Translations under genes and position numbers: made by a program
From: Eubacteriales bacterium
Lineage (GTDB): Bacteria; Bacillota_A; Clostridia; Christensenellales; Aristaeellaceae
DNA: 63,303 nt
Reading direction: 5' to 3'
NCBI GenBank assembly: GCA_029974035.1
Contig: JARKQG010000113.1
Location: 1-63,303, forward strand
Shown here: positions 8,281-16,506 of the stretch, one piece after another
Layout: every line of letters starts with the position of its first letter
Position numbering within the stretch: the first letter of the stretch is position 1
Notes under the pieces: generated by a model
What the model saw: the letters and a program-made list of their open reading frames with translations, nothing else
Database searches by the model: none
What the model was told of the DNA's origin: nothing

Positions 8281-9669
8281 ATGCAAAAGGCCGTTCAAAA
8301 GCCGCGGCGACTCTTTTTGATCAACTTTATGAAGCTGGCGCTGCCCATCATGGCGCAGACGCTGATGATCGCGGCGATGCAGGTGGTGGACAACGTCCTG
8401 GTGGGGCAACTCCAGCAGGGGCGGACCCAACTGGGCGAGTATACCATTTCTGGTGTGGCGCAGGCCAACAAGGTCGCGTTTCTGTTCCAGATGGCGGCCT
8501 TTGGCATGGCGGGCGGCGCTTCGGCCTTTTTTTCCCAGCTCTGGGGCAAGCGCGATTACGAAGGCGTGAACCGCACGCTGGGCATGGGGGTGGCCGCGGG
8601 GCTTGTCGTCGCCCTCGCGTTTGCCATTCCGTCCATCCTGGCGCCGGAAGCCTTCCTGAGGCCGTTGCTGGCCTCCAGCGAGGCGCTCTGGTACGGCGCC
8701 ATCTATCTGCGCATCGTCGCCCTTTCCTTCTTCCCCTACGCGATTTCCGCGATGCTGAGCGCATCCTTCAAATCCACCGAGCGGGTGCTGCTGCCGATGT
8801 TTGCCAGCTTTGCCGGCGCGGGCATCGACGCACTGGCGAGCTATGTGCTGATCTTCGGCAAGTTTGGCGCGCCGCGGCTGGAGGTGGCCGGCGCGGCGGC
8901 GGGCTCCGTGCTGGGGGTGCTGGCCGAGCTTCTGATCCTGCTCCTGGTGGGCCATGCCAAGGGGTACTTTTCGCCCAAGTCCTGCGCGGGCTTTTTCCGG
9001 GTTCGGCGCGACTTTGCCGCGAGGTTTCTCAAGGTCGTACTGCCGGTGGTGGGCAATGAAATGCTCTGGGCGCTGGGCGTCGTCGCCTATTCCGCCACCT
9101 ATGGGAACATGGAAAACGCGGCGGCCGCCACCTCCGCGGTGATCATCTACAGCAACGTCGAGCAGATGGCGTCGGTGATCCTCCGGGGCACCACCCAGGC
9201 CACCGCGATCCTCATCGGCATGTCCATCGGCGCCGGCCGGGAGGACGAGGCCAGGCACCGCGCCTGGCGCATGCTGAAGATCAATATCGCCATCGCCGCC
9301 CTCACGGCGGTGCCCATTCTGGCATTCGGCGGCCATGTCACGGCGTGGTTCAGCGTTGGCGAGGCGACAAAGCTGAGTGCCCAGCGGCTGATCCGGATCT
9401 TTGCCTTCGTGCTGCCGCTGATCGCCGCCAATTCGGTGATGGTGGTGGGCATCTTCCGTCCGGGCGGGGATTCCACGGTCTCCATGCTGATGGACGTGGT
9501 GCCGATGTGGGCGCTGGGCGTGCCGCTGGCGTTTCTGGCGGCGCTGGTGCTGCGCTGGGACGTGGAGTACGTGTACCTGGTGTCCACCGCGGAATACGTG
9601 GCCAAAGCGATCTTCGGCATCTGGCGGCTGCGGAGCGGAAAGTGGATCCACAACCTGGTGGAGGGATGA
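8281..9669 (+). CDS. MATE family efflux transporter
   Basis: 462 residues, about twelve membrane helices in two similar halves. The N-terminal block LFLINFMKLALPIMAQTLMIAAMQVVDNVLVGQL... and the region FGMAGGASAFFSQLWGKRDY are typical of the MATE group, which exports cationic drugs or metabolites with Na+ or H+. The ATG at 8281, 10 bases after the preceding stop and behind GGGAAGAG, is preferred to an upstream ATG at 8215 that lies within the previous gene. The substrate is unknown. Probably cotranscribed with the GH127-like gene. Confidence 0.92.
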   Translation: MQKAVQKPRRLFLINFMKLALPIMAQTLMIAAMQVVDNVLVGQLQQGRTQLGEYTISGVAQANKVAFLFQMAAFGMAGGASAFFSQLWGKRDYEGVNRTLGMGVAAGLVVALAFAIPSILAPEAFLRPLLASSEALWYGAIYLRIVALSFFPYAISAMLSASFKSTERVLLPMFASFAGAGIDALASYVLIFGKFGAPRLEVAGAAAGSVLGVLAELLILLLVGHAKGYFSPKSCAGFFRVRRDFAARFLKVVLPVVGNEMLWALGVVAYSATYGNMENAAAATSAVIIYSNVEQMASVILRGTTQATAILIGMSIGAGREDEARHRAWRMLKINIAIAALTAVPILAFGGHVTAWFSVGEATKLSAQRLIRIFAFVLPLIAANSVMVVGIFRPGGDSTVSMLMDVVPMWALGVPLAFLAALVLRWDVEYVYLVSTAEYVAKAIFGIWRLRSGKWIHNLVEG

Positions 9670-9678
9670 TGGACCCGC

Positions 9679-9714
9679 AAAAAGCGCCCGGCGGCCATGC
9701 CGCGGGCGCTTTTT
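9679..9714. terminator. bidirectional terminator between convergent genes
   Basis: AAAAAGCGCCCG and CGGGCGCTTTTT form a 12-bp stem with a 12-base loop, with A-run and T-run on opposite sides. It lies between the MATE gene (plus) and the glycosyltransferase gene (minus) and can serve both. Confidence 0.9.
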
Positions 9715-9727
9715 GACGGTTCCCAGG

Positions 9728-10675
9728 CTATTTGCTCAGGTAGGCTTCCACGATGAAGCGCGGCCGGTGCTTGACCTCGGTGTAGGTCTTGCCCACGTAG
9801 ATGCCGATCAGGCCCAGGGCCATCAGCTGCACGCCGCCCACCACCCATACGCTGACCATCAGCGATGCCCAGCCGGACACGGTATGCCCCGCCAGCGCCT
9901 GCATGACGGCGTAGAGCGCCATCAACACCCCGAGGAGCGCGAACGCGAACCCCAGCGTGATCACAAGGCGGATGGGTTTGACGCTGAAAGAGGTCACGCC
10001 CTCCACCGCGAAGGAGATCATCTTGCGCAGCGGATACTTTGAAACACCCGCCACCCGCTCGCCCCGGTCGTAGTACACCGTATTGCTGCGAAAGCCCAGC
10101 AGGGGGACCATGCCCCGCAAAAACAGGTTGATTTCGCCAAAGTCCTTCAGCGCGTCCAGTGCCCTGCGGCTCAGGAGGCGGTAGTCCGCGTGGTCGTCCA
10201 CCACGTCCGCGCCCATCGTGCGCATGAAGCGGTAAAAGGCGTGGGCCGTGGCGCGCTTGAAGAACGTATCGCTGTCCCGCTTCCGGCGCACGCCGTAGAC
10301 CACGTCCGCGCCCTCGTTCAGCTTTTCGACGAACTGGGGAATGGCGGCGATGTCGTCCTGAAGGTCGGCGTCGATGGTGACGATGGCGTCCGCCCGCTCC
10401 CGAACGGTCATCATGCCGGCCCACAGCGCGTTCTGGTGGCCGGCGTTGTGCGCCAGTTTCAGCCCCTCCACCCGGGAATAGCGCGAGGCGAGCGCCTCGA
10501 TCACCTTCCAGGTATGGTCGCGGCTGCCGTCATCCACCAGCGTCAGGCGGCTGTCCGGGTGGATCAGGCCGCGCTGGGCCATCTCCTCCAGGAGCGCTGT
10601 CAACTTGGGCGCGGTGTGGGGGAGCGCCTCCTCCTCGTTATAGCACGGGGTGACGATAAAGAGAACCGGTTTCAT
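9728..10675 (-). CDS. family 2 glycosyltransferase, GtrB/ArnC-like, membrane-anchored
   Basis: 315 residues. GT2 motifs are VTPCYNEEEALP (nucleotide-sugar binding), LVDDGSRDHTW and the metal-binding TIDADLQDD. Two C-terminal hydrophobic segments (about residues 228-250 and 262-285) give the polyprenyl-phosphate glycosyltransferase (GtrB/DPM1) topology, so a lipid-linked sugar is the likely product. Its ATG overlaps the manA stop as ATGA, so it is translationally coupled to manA. A polyprenyl-phosphate mannose or glucose product would fit but is inference. Confidence 0.88.
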   Translation of the reverse strand: MKPVLFIVTPCYNEEEALPHTAPKLTALLEEMAQRGLIHPDSRLTLVDDGSRDHTWKVIEALASRYSRVEGLKLAHNAGHQNALWAGMMTVRERADAIVTIDADLQDDIAAIPQFVEKLNEGADVVYGVRRKRDSDTFFKRATAHAFYRFMRTMGADVVDDHADYRLLSRRALDALKDFGEINLFLRGMVPLLGFRSNTVYYDRGERVAGVSKYPLRKMISFAVEGVTSFSVKPIRLVITLGFAFALLGVLMALYAVMQALAGHTVSGWASLMVSVWVVGGVQLMALGLIGIYVGKTYTEVKHRPRFIVEAYLSK

Positions 10676-11682
10676 GCTTCCTCCCGAATAAAGCCGGCCA
10701 CCCGGCGGGCGCGATCGCCCATGAGCGCCTCAAGCCGCGCCCGGTCGGCCGGGGCGGCCACGAGGGCCGTCAGGCTGCCGTCCAGCCAGGCCTCCGTTTC
10801 CGCCGGAATCACGATGCTGTCGCCGGCGTGGAAGGCCTCCGCGCCGCCGTCTGAGCCCAGTACGCCGCGCCCCAGCGCGGTGACGAGGCGCATTTGCCCG
10901 GCGGGCAGCGCCATGCGGCCGGCCACATCCAGCCGCCATAGCTCAAAGTTGTCATCGCAGATGTAGCAGGTGCTCCGCCCGCCCGGGCCTTCGAGCGCGA
11001 CGCCCGTGAGCACCTCGCCCGGGAGCCGTCGGGCCACCTTGAGCGCGTCTTCCGTGTGCAGCGCGCGGGGCTTGCCGTCCGGCCCCACGCGGTTCCAATC
11101 CCACAGGCGGTAGGTCACATCCGATGACTGCTGGATTTCGTACACCCGGACGCCGCCGCCCAGCGCGTGCACCAGGCCGTGGGGGATGTACACCACGTCT
11201 CCGGGGGAAACGCTGAGCCAGGACAGCGCGTCCTCCAGCGTACCTGCCCGCACGGCCTCGGCAAGGTCCGCCCCCGCTTTGAGCCCCAGCACGATCCTGG
11301 CGCCCGGCGGCGCGTCCAGCACCACCCAGGCCTCGGTCTTGCCCCGCTTGCCGTGGCGGCGGGCCGCGTAGGCATCGCCCGGATGCACCTGCACCGAGAG
11401 CATCTCCCGCGCGTCCAGCAGCTTGACCAGCAGGGGGAACCCGTCGCCGTCGGGCAGGCCCGTCAGCCGGGCGCCGTAGGTTTCGTACACGTCCAGCAGC
11501 GTCCGCCCCTTGAGCGCGCCGTTTTCCACCACGCTTTCGTGGCCGGGCAGCGCGGAGATCTCCAGGCTTTCGCCGGTCAGATCGTCCGGGATCGCCTTGC
11601 AAAAGAGTTCCCGCAGCCCTTCGCCGCCCCAGGGCGTGTCCGCGCCGTGCCGGAAGGCCGGCCGCATCTTCATCGGGTACAA
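10672..11682 (-). CDS. manA: mannose-6-phosphate isomerase, class I
   Basis: About 336 residues, cupin fold. The motifs PAFRHGADTPWGGEGLRELF, LSVQVHPGD (zinc-binding), KTEAWVVLDA, YIPHGLVHALGGGVRVYEIQQSSDVTYRLWDWNR are those of Firmicute ManA, which interconverts fructose-6-P and mannose-6-P. I prefer the TTG at 11682 (start MYPMKMRPAF) because AAGGGG is 9 bases upstream; the ATG at 11673 would be 18 bases from it. It would process mannose freed by the two alpha-mannosidases further on, or supply GDP-mannose. Confidence 0.92.
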   Translation of the reverse strand: MYPMKMRPAFRHGADTPWGGEGLRELFCKAIPDDLTGESLEISALPGHESVVENGALKGRTLLDVYETYGARLTGLPDGDGFPLLVKLLDAREMLSVQVHPGDAYAARRHGKRGKTEAWVVLDAPPGARIVLGLKAGADLAEAVRAGTLEDALSWLSVSPGDVVYIPHGLVHALGGGVRVYEIQQSSDVTYRLWDWNRVGPDGKPRALHTEDALKVARRLPGEVLTGVALEGPGGRSTCYICDDNFELWRLDVAGRMALPAGQMRLVTALGRGVLGSDGGAEAFHAGDSIVIPAETEAWLDGSLTALVAAPADRARLEALMGDRARRVAGFIREEA

Positions 11683-11707
11683 GATATCATTCCCCTTGCG
11701 TTCCTGC

Positions 11708-11738
11708 ATTATAACCCTTACAATGGTACCAGTGTAAG
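11708..11738 (-). promoter_or_regulatory. manA promoter and 22-bp operator
   Basis: The minus-strand -10 TATAAT lies at 11713-11708. Directly upstream, 11717-11738 is a 22-bp inverted repeat, with arms CTTACA-x-TGGTA and TACCA-x-TGTAAG and only one mismatched pair. It occupies the spacer/-35 zone, as a repressor site would, and also precedes the divergent helicase gene. The TGGTACCA core resembles GntR-family sites. Confidence 0.65.
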
Positions 11739-11769
11739 TTCTTGCACATCGCTTGTCAAGGAGGGCCGG

Positions 11770-14103
11770 ATGGCGGGAAAAGATCGCATCAGCGTGCGCG
11801 CGCTGGCGGAATTCGCGCTGGAGCGCGGGGATCTGGCCCGGGCGTCGGGCGCGCTGGACCGCATGCTGGAGGGCGCGGAGGGCCACCGGCTGTTGCAGGG
11901 CGCCTATGCGGACGGTTTCAAAAGCGAGGTGGGCATCTCGCTGACGGAGGAAGTGGACGGCCGGGCGCTGACGCTGTACGGGCGCATCGACGGCCTGAAC
12001 GAGCGGACGGACCCGCCCGTCGTAGAGGAGATCAAGACCACGCGGCTGGCGCCGGGCGCGATTGGCGAAGGCGATTTCCCCGTCCACTGGGCGCAGGCCG
12101 AGCTCTACGCCCATATGCTGGCCGCAAAGCGCGGTTACGGCACCGTGCGCGTGCGGCTCACGTATCTGAACCTCTCCGGCGATCAGGCCCGCTTTGAGCG
12201 GGACTACGGGGCCGCGCAGCTGCGTGCGCTGTTTTACCGGTACGCGAAGCCGTACGCCGCCTGGCTCGCGCACCTTGACGGCTGGCAGCAGGCGAGCCGC
12301 CCCACGATGCGCGCGCTTTCGTTTCCCTTCGGCAGCTATCGGGAAGGGCAGCGGGAGATGGCCGTCGCGGCCTACCGCGCGATCAAGGCCCGAAAAAACC
12401 TGATGGTGTCGGCCCCCACCGGCATTGGCAAGACCGCCGCGGCGCTGTTCCCGGCGATCAAGGCGCTGGGCGAGGGGCTGATCACCCACATCTTCTACCT
12501 GACGGCCCGGGGCACCGGGCGGCGGGCGGCGGAGGACGCGCTGGAGAAGATGCGCGTGGGCGGGCTCATGATCCGCTCGGTGGCGATCACCGCCAAGGAG
12601 AAGGCCTGCCCCTTCAAGGGCATCCCCTGCGACCCGGGGGCCTGCCCCCGGGCGGCGGGCTATTTTGACCGGCGGCGCGACGCGCTGACGGAGGCGCTGT
12701 CGCTGACCCGGCTGGACGAGGGCGCCATCGCCGCCCTCGCGGAAGAGCGGGCGCTGTGTCCCTTTGAGCTGTCGCTGGATCTTTCCGAACAGGCGGATGT
12801 GATCATCTGCGATTACAACTACGCCTTTGACCCCCGGGTGCGGCTCAAGCGGTTTTTTCTGGACAAGGGCGAATACGCGCTTTTGATCGACGAGGCGCAC
12901 CACCTGCCGGAGCGGGCGCGGGACATGCTGTCCGCCGGGATCAAGCGACGGGACTTTGCGGCTCTGCGGCGCGCGCTGAGGGCGGACGAGATGGCCCGGG
13001 GCGCCTACGAGGCGTTGGGCGAGCTTTTGAAGGCGATGAAAAAGCTGGCGCTGGAGTGCGAAGACGGCCCCGCCGCGCTGGAGGAGCCGCCGGAAGGGCT
13101 GTACCAGCCGGTGGCGGACTTTCTGGAGGCGGCGCGGCCGCTTCTCTCGGAGGGGCTCGCCGCCCACGACCAGCTCTACGACCGGTACTTCGAGGGGCTC
13201 AACTACCTGCGCGTGGCAGACGCCTTTGGCGCGGATTACCGGGCGCTGATAGAGCCGGGGGAGAAGGAGCTCTCCGTCCGGCTCTGGTGCTTTGACCCTG
13301 CCCGCGCGCTGAGCGCCGCGCTTTCGCGGGTGCGCGCCTCGGTGCTTTTTTCTGCCACATTGTCGCCGATGGACCATTATATGCGCGCGGCGGGTCTCTC
13401 CGAGGCGGAGGGCGACGCGCTTCTGGCGCTGGATTCGCCCTTCCCCAAGCGCAACCTGATGGTGTGCCGCATGCCGGTGGACACCCGCTATTGCGCCCGG
13501 CGGCAGACCGCGCCGATGGTCGCGCGGGCGCTGAAGGCGATGTGCGAGGCGAAAAGCGGCAACTATCTGGCCTGCTTTCCATCCTATGAATATCTGAACC
13601 TGACGCTGGAGTGCTTCCTGGCGCTTGGGGCGCGCGCAGACGTGGCGGTGCAGCGCGGCGGCATGTCCGGCGCGGAGCGCGGGGCGTTTCTGGAGCGGTT
13701 TGCCGAATCGCCCGAACGGTCCATGCTGGCCTTTGTGGTGATGGGCGGTGTGTTCGCCGAGGGCATCGATCTGCCTGGCGAAAAGCTCATCGGCGCGGCG
13801 GTGGTGGGGGTGGGCATCCCCCAGCCGTCCTTTGAGCGGGAGGTGCTCCGCGCGATGACGGAGGACGACGAGGGCGAGGGCTTTCGCGTCGCCTACGTCT
13901 ACCCGGGCATCGAGCGGGTGCTGCAGGCCGCGGGCCGCGTGATCCGCACTGAAACCGACCGCGGCGTGGTGCTGCTGCTGGACGAACGGTACCAGGCGCC
14001 CGAGTATCGGCGCTTGTTGCCCCGCTTCTGGCGGGTCCGGCCCGCGGCGGACCCGAAGGCCGCGGCCGGCATGCTGCACGCCTTCTGGGCCGGGGAGACA
14101 TAA
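11770..14103 (+). CDS. XPD/DinG-type iron-sulfur DNA helicase with N-terminal PD-(D/E)XK domain
   Basis: 777 residues. The first ~190 carry a Cas4/RecB-like nuclease pattern (LYGRIDGLN ... VEEIKTT, i.e. D then E-x-K). Then the helicase: Walker A SAPTGIGKTAA, cysteines of the probable FeS cluster (KACPFKGIPCDPGACP ... LCPFEL), DEAH box LLIDEAHHL, and C-terminal motifs SATLSPM and GRVIRTETDRG. XPD/DinG helicases unwind 5'-3' in repair. The ATG at 11770 sits behind AAGGAGGG; the open frame upstream of it runs antisense through manA and is not used. Nuclease-plus-helicase fusions of this kind occur in Firmicutes and are usually annotated only as helicase. Confidence 0.9.
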   Translation: MAGKDRISVRALAEFALERGDLARASGALDRMLEGAEGHRLLQGAYADGFKSEVGISLTEEVDGRALTLYGRIDGLNERTDPPVVEEIKTTRLAPGAIGEGDFPVHWAQAELYAHMLAAKRGYGTVRVRLTYLNLSGDQARFERDYGAAQLRALFYRYAKPYAAWLAHLDGWQQASRPTMRALSFPFGSYREGQREMAVAAYRAIKARKNLMVSAPTGIGKTAAALFPAIKALGEGLITHIFYLTARGTGRRAAEDALEKMRVGGLMIRSVAITAKEKACPFKGIPCDPGACPRAAGYFDRRRDALTEALSLTRLDEGAIAALAEERALCPFELSLDLSEQADVIICDYNYAFDPRVRLKRFFLDKGEYALLIDEAHHLPERARDMLSAGIKRRDFAALRRALRADEMARGAYEALGELLKAMKKLALECEDGPAALEEPPEGLYQPVADFLEAARPLLSEGLAAHDQLYDRYFEGLNYLRVADAFGADYRALIEPGEKELSVRLWCFDPARALSAALSRVRASVLFSATLSPMDHYMRAAGLSEAEGDALLALDSPFPKRNLMVCRMPVDTRYCARRQTAPMVARALKAMCEAKSGNYLACFPSYEYLNLTLECFLALGARADVAVQRGGMSGAERGAFLERFAESPERSMLAFVVMGGVFAEGIDLPGEKLIGAAVVGVGIPQPSFEREVLRAMTEDDEGEGFRVAYVYPGIERVLQAAGRVIRTETDRGVVLLLDERYQAPEYRRLLPRFWRVRPAADPKAAAGMLHAFWAGET

Positions 14104-14104
14104 T

Positions 14105-14135
14105 GCGCCGGGGGCCTTGCAAGGCCGCCCGGCGC
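14105..14135. terminator. hairpin between convergent genes
   Basis: GCGCCGGG pairs with CCCGGCGC around the perfect inner palindrome GGCCTTGCAAGGCC, with one bulged G. It follows the helicase stop and precedes the stop of the convergent nucleotidyltransferase gene. Confidence 0.75.
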
Positions 14136-14140
14136 CCGGT

Positions 14141-15055
14141 TTATTCCTCCGAAGGCCAGAGCCGTTCGGGGTATCTGCCGCCTCGCCCCAGCACCTCGAT
14201 GGCACGGCGCACGCTGGGCAGATCTTCCATGTAGGTGACGCCGTACCACTTCTCCGAACAGGGCAGCACGCGCACCGTGGCGCGGCCGTCCTCAATCAGC
14301 CGATTGACCACGTAGGGCAGGTAGTATTCGCACCGGAGCGGGTTTTTTGGCAGGTTTTCCCGGAGAAAGGGCGCAAAATAGGCCTCGATGGCGTCCATCA
14401 TGGACGCGCCGAAGCCCCACATGTTCATGGATACCGGCGTGCCGGCGGGCAGCGGCCGCCACGTTTTGCCGTCCTCGGTGTAGGCGGCGCCGCCGTCGTC
14501 GGGGCGGATCTTCGTTCGCTCCACCACGCCGGTCAGAAGGCCGTTTTCCACGCTGCACACGCCCCGGGACACGGTGCCGTTTTCCGTCAGCGTGTTTTCA
14601 ACGCGGTAGCCGCACATGGCGTGATGGTCCGGCGCGCCGCCCGCAAGGGCGCCGTAGATGGCGGAAAAGGCGCCTGCGCCGTAAAAGTCGTCGGCGTTGA
14701 TGGCCGAAAAGGGCCCGTGAACCGCCTTCCGGGCGCAGAATACCGCGTGGGCGGTTCCCCAGGGACGGGCGCGCTCCGGCGGGCACAAAAAGCCCTCGGG
14801 CAGCGCGTCCAGGCGCTGCTCCGCATAGGCCAGGTCCACGCTGGAGGCGATGCGGCGGCCGATCGCCTCGTGAAAATCGCGCTCCATGCCCGGCGCGATC
14901 ACACAAACCACCCGCTCGAACCCCGCCTTGCGCGCGTCGTAGATCGAATAGTCGATGATGCTGTGGCCCTGCCCGTCGACGCCGGCCAACTGCTTGAGAC
15001 CGCCGTAGCGGCTGCCCAGCCCCGCCGCCATGATGACGAGTGCAGGTTTCGTCAT
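14141..15055 (-). CDS. sugar-phosphate nucleotidyltransferase-like protein
   Basis: 304 residues, NTP-transferase fold. The N-terminal signature is VIMAAGLGSRYGGLKQL, with the probable metal-binding NADDFYG (residues about 108-114) and the WGTAHAV block before it. Families with this fold activate sugar-1-phosphates with NTP. The YGGLKQ variant marks a poorly characterised clade, so the sugar and nucleotide are unknown. It has its own promoter and is flanked by terminators, so it is monocistronic. Confidence 0.82.
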   Translation of the reverse strand: MTKPALVIMAAGLGSRYGGLKQLAGVDGQGHSIIDYSIYDARKAGFERVVCVIAPGMERDFHEAIGRRIASSVDLAYAEQRLDALPEGFLCPPERARPWGTAHAVFCARKAVHGPFSAINADDFYGAGAFSAIYGALAGGAPDHHAMCGYRVENTLTENGTVSRGVCSVENGLLTGVVERTKIRPDDGGAAYTEDGKTWRPLPAGTPVSMNMWGFGASMMDAIEAYFAPFLRENLPKNPLRCEYYLPYVVNRLIEDGRATVRVLPCSEKWYGVTYMEDLPSVRRAIEVLGRGGRYPERLWPSEE

Positions 15056-15088
15056 GCAAAACCACTCCCGCTTTAATGATTCTCAGCC

Positions 15089-15117
15089 ATTATACTATGC
15101 AAAAGCGGGGGGCGCAA
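15089..15117 (-). promoter_or_regulatory. sigma-A promoter of the nucleotidyltransferase gene
   Basis: On the minus strand TTGCGC (15117-15112), 17 bases, TATAAT (15094-15089). Confidence 0.7.
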
Positions 15118-15175
15118 GACGAAAACGCGCAAAAAAGCGGACCCGGGTTCATCCGGGCCCGCCGATGGGGCCGGA

Positions 15176-15457
15176 TCAGTCGCAGCCGCAGGCCATCATG
15201 TGCTTGACGCGGTCGTGCTCCTCAGCGCGCTTGCCATCGTTGAAGCGGTCCAGCGTGCCGACGAGGTAGCCGGTGATCCGGCGGATCCGGTCAAAGGGCA
15301 CGGGGCCAAAATCGTAGTCGATGTCCACGTATTCCCCATCCACGCGGATGTCCATGGCGACCGGTTCGCGGCCGTATTTTTCGCGCGCATGCGCGATGTA
15401 GGCATCGATTTCCTCCTGGGGCAGAGTGCCGTTGACGATGTTGATGCTGATGCTCAT
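15176..15457 (-). CDS. small NrdD-like (anaerobic ribonucleotide reductase C-terminal type) protein
   Basis: 93 residues. The stretch RRITGYLVGTLDRFNDGKRAEEHDRVKH (residues about 55-82) matches the C-terminal part of class III ribonucleotide reductase NrdD, and the protein ends in MACGCD. It is far too short for catalysis, and the glycyl-radical motif is absent. Such stand-alone proteins are common in Clostridia and usually carry the NrdD name; their role is unknown. The ATG at 15457 has AAGGAGGT 10 bases upstream. No other nrd gene is nearby. Confidence 0.75.
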   Translation of the reverse strand: MSISINIVNGTLPQEEIDAYIAHAREKYGREPVAMDIRVDGEYVDIDYDFGPVPFDRIRRITGYLVGTLDRFNDGKRAEEHDRVKHMMACGCD

Positions 15458-15485
15458 CCTGGTCGACCTCCTTCGTATGTGCACC

Positions 15486-15513
15486 ATTATACCACCAATA
15501 TCTGGGCGGTAAA
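15486..15513 (-). promoter_or_regulatory. promoter of the NrdD-like gene
   Basis: On the minus strand TTTACC (15513-15508), 16 bases, TATAAT (15491-15486), about 30 bases before the start codon. Confidence 0.6.
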
Positions 15514-15550
15514 CAGTCAAACACCACAAAATATGGGCATCGCACGTTTT

Positions 15551-15982
15551 TCAGAGGGCCGAAGAATCCGCCTTTCCGGGGCTCGCCACCCAGAGCCCGG
15601 CCAGGACCAGCGCGCAGCCCGCCGCCTGGCGGGCACTGAAGCTGCCCGTCATCCAGGCATCCAGCGCGAGGGCTGTGGCCATCTGGCTGACAAACACCAC
15701 CAGGGTCATTCGCAGCGTCGAGACCCGAAGCGCCACCAGTGACGAGAGCATCACCACGCCCACACCCATGGCGCCGCCAAGGTACATGAAGACGCCGCCG
15801 GCCGCCGCGGGCGGCGTCAGGCGGCCGCCCGCGGCGAAAAGGGCCGCCACGCTCGCGATCAGCCCCACCCAGTAATTGTTGAAGGTGGAGCGCCCCAGCC
15901 CGGTGCGCGCCGAGGCCTGGGCGTTGAGCATGCGCCCCACCACGATGCACGCGCCGGACAGCGCGGCCAAGAGCTCCATCAT
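15551..15982 (-). CDS. DMT superfamily transporter, DUF606/YdcZ type (second of pair)
   Basis: 143 residues with about five hydrophobic helices, the half-size form of the drug/metabolite transporter fold. Small DMT proteins of this type work as pairs, and a second one lies 13 bases upstream. LNAQASARTGLGRSTFNNYWVG near the N-terminus fits the DUF606 pattern. The substrate is unknown. Expressed with its partner from the divergent promoter region next to the Crp-type regulator. Confidence 0.85.
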   Translation of the reverse strand: MMELLAALSGACIVVGRMLNAQASARTGLGRSTFNNYWVGLIASVAALFAAGGRLTPPAAAGGVFMYLGGAMGVGVVMLSSLVALRVSTLRMTLVVFVSQMATALALDAWMTGSFSARQAAGCALVLAGLWVASPGKADSSAL

Positions 15983-15995
15983 CCGCGACGCCTCC

Positions 15996-16427
15996 TCATC
16001 CCGACATCATGACCCATACGCCCAGCGCGATCAGCGCCAGGCCCGCCGCCGTTCGCGGCCTGAAGCGCGTCCGCGCCGCGCCCAGAACGCCAAAGCCGTC
16101 GATCAGCGCCGAAGCCGCGGTCTGCCCCATCAGCCCCAGCGCCAGCGTGGCGGATACGCCGATCTCCGGCGCGGACATGTTGGTGAACACCGTCGAAACC
16201 GCGCCCACCGCGCCGCCCATGTAGAGGACCAGCGGCATCCTGTCCCGGGAAAAGGGCGCCTCCCGCCGCACGGCCATCCAAAGAAGCACCCCGATCAGCC
16301 CCGTCAGGTGAATGATCACCGCCGCGGTCCAGCTCCCCCAGGCGGTGGAGAGGAGCGCGTTCATCAGAATCATCACCGCGATCATCACGCCGCTGAGCGC
16401 GGAAAGCAGATCCAGCACCGGGCTCAC
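15996..16427 (-). CDS. DMT superfamily transporter, DUF606/YdcZ type (first of pair)
   Basis: 143 residues, about five membrane helices, equal in length to its downstream neighbour. Only moderate identity between them suggests a heterodimer rather than a recent duplication. The adjacent divergent gene is a YeiL-like Crp/Fnr regulator, a combination that recurs in Clostridia, so the regulator probably controls this pair. A minus-strand TATAAT sits at 16444-16439, close to the start codon. Confidence 0.85.
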   Translation of the reverse strand: MSPVLDLLSALSGVMIAVMILMNALLSTAWGSWTAAVIIHLTGLIGVLLWMAVRREAPFSRDRMPLVLYMGGAVGAVSTVFTNMSAPEIGVSATLALGLMGQTAASALIDGFGVLGAARTRFRPRTAAGLALIALGVWVMMSG

Positions 16428-16455
16428 CTCCTTCGCCCATTATAGTTGATTCCGC

Positions 16456-16484
16456 TTGCGCAAGGGGATGACATATGTCATAAT
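16456..16484 (+). promoter_or_regulatory. promoter and palindromic operator of the Crp/Fnr regulator
   Basis: TTGCGC (16456-16461), 17 bases, CATAAT (16479-16484). The perfect 14-bp palindrome ATGACATATGTCAT (16468-16481) covers the end of the spacer and the start of the -10, a position fit for autorepression or for joint control of the divergent transporter genes. Confidence 0.65.
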
Positions 16485-16506
16485 GGCGCAAAAGGAGGGA
16501 AGGCCC

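Noticed and set aside
11683..14295. Long minus-strand extension of the manA frame through the helicase gene
   Set aside because: The ManA family starts at 11682/11673 with its own promoter; the upstream part is antisense shadow.
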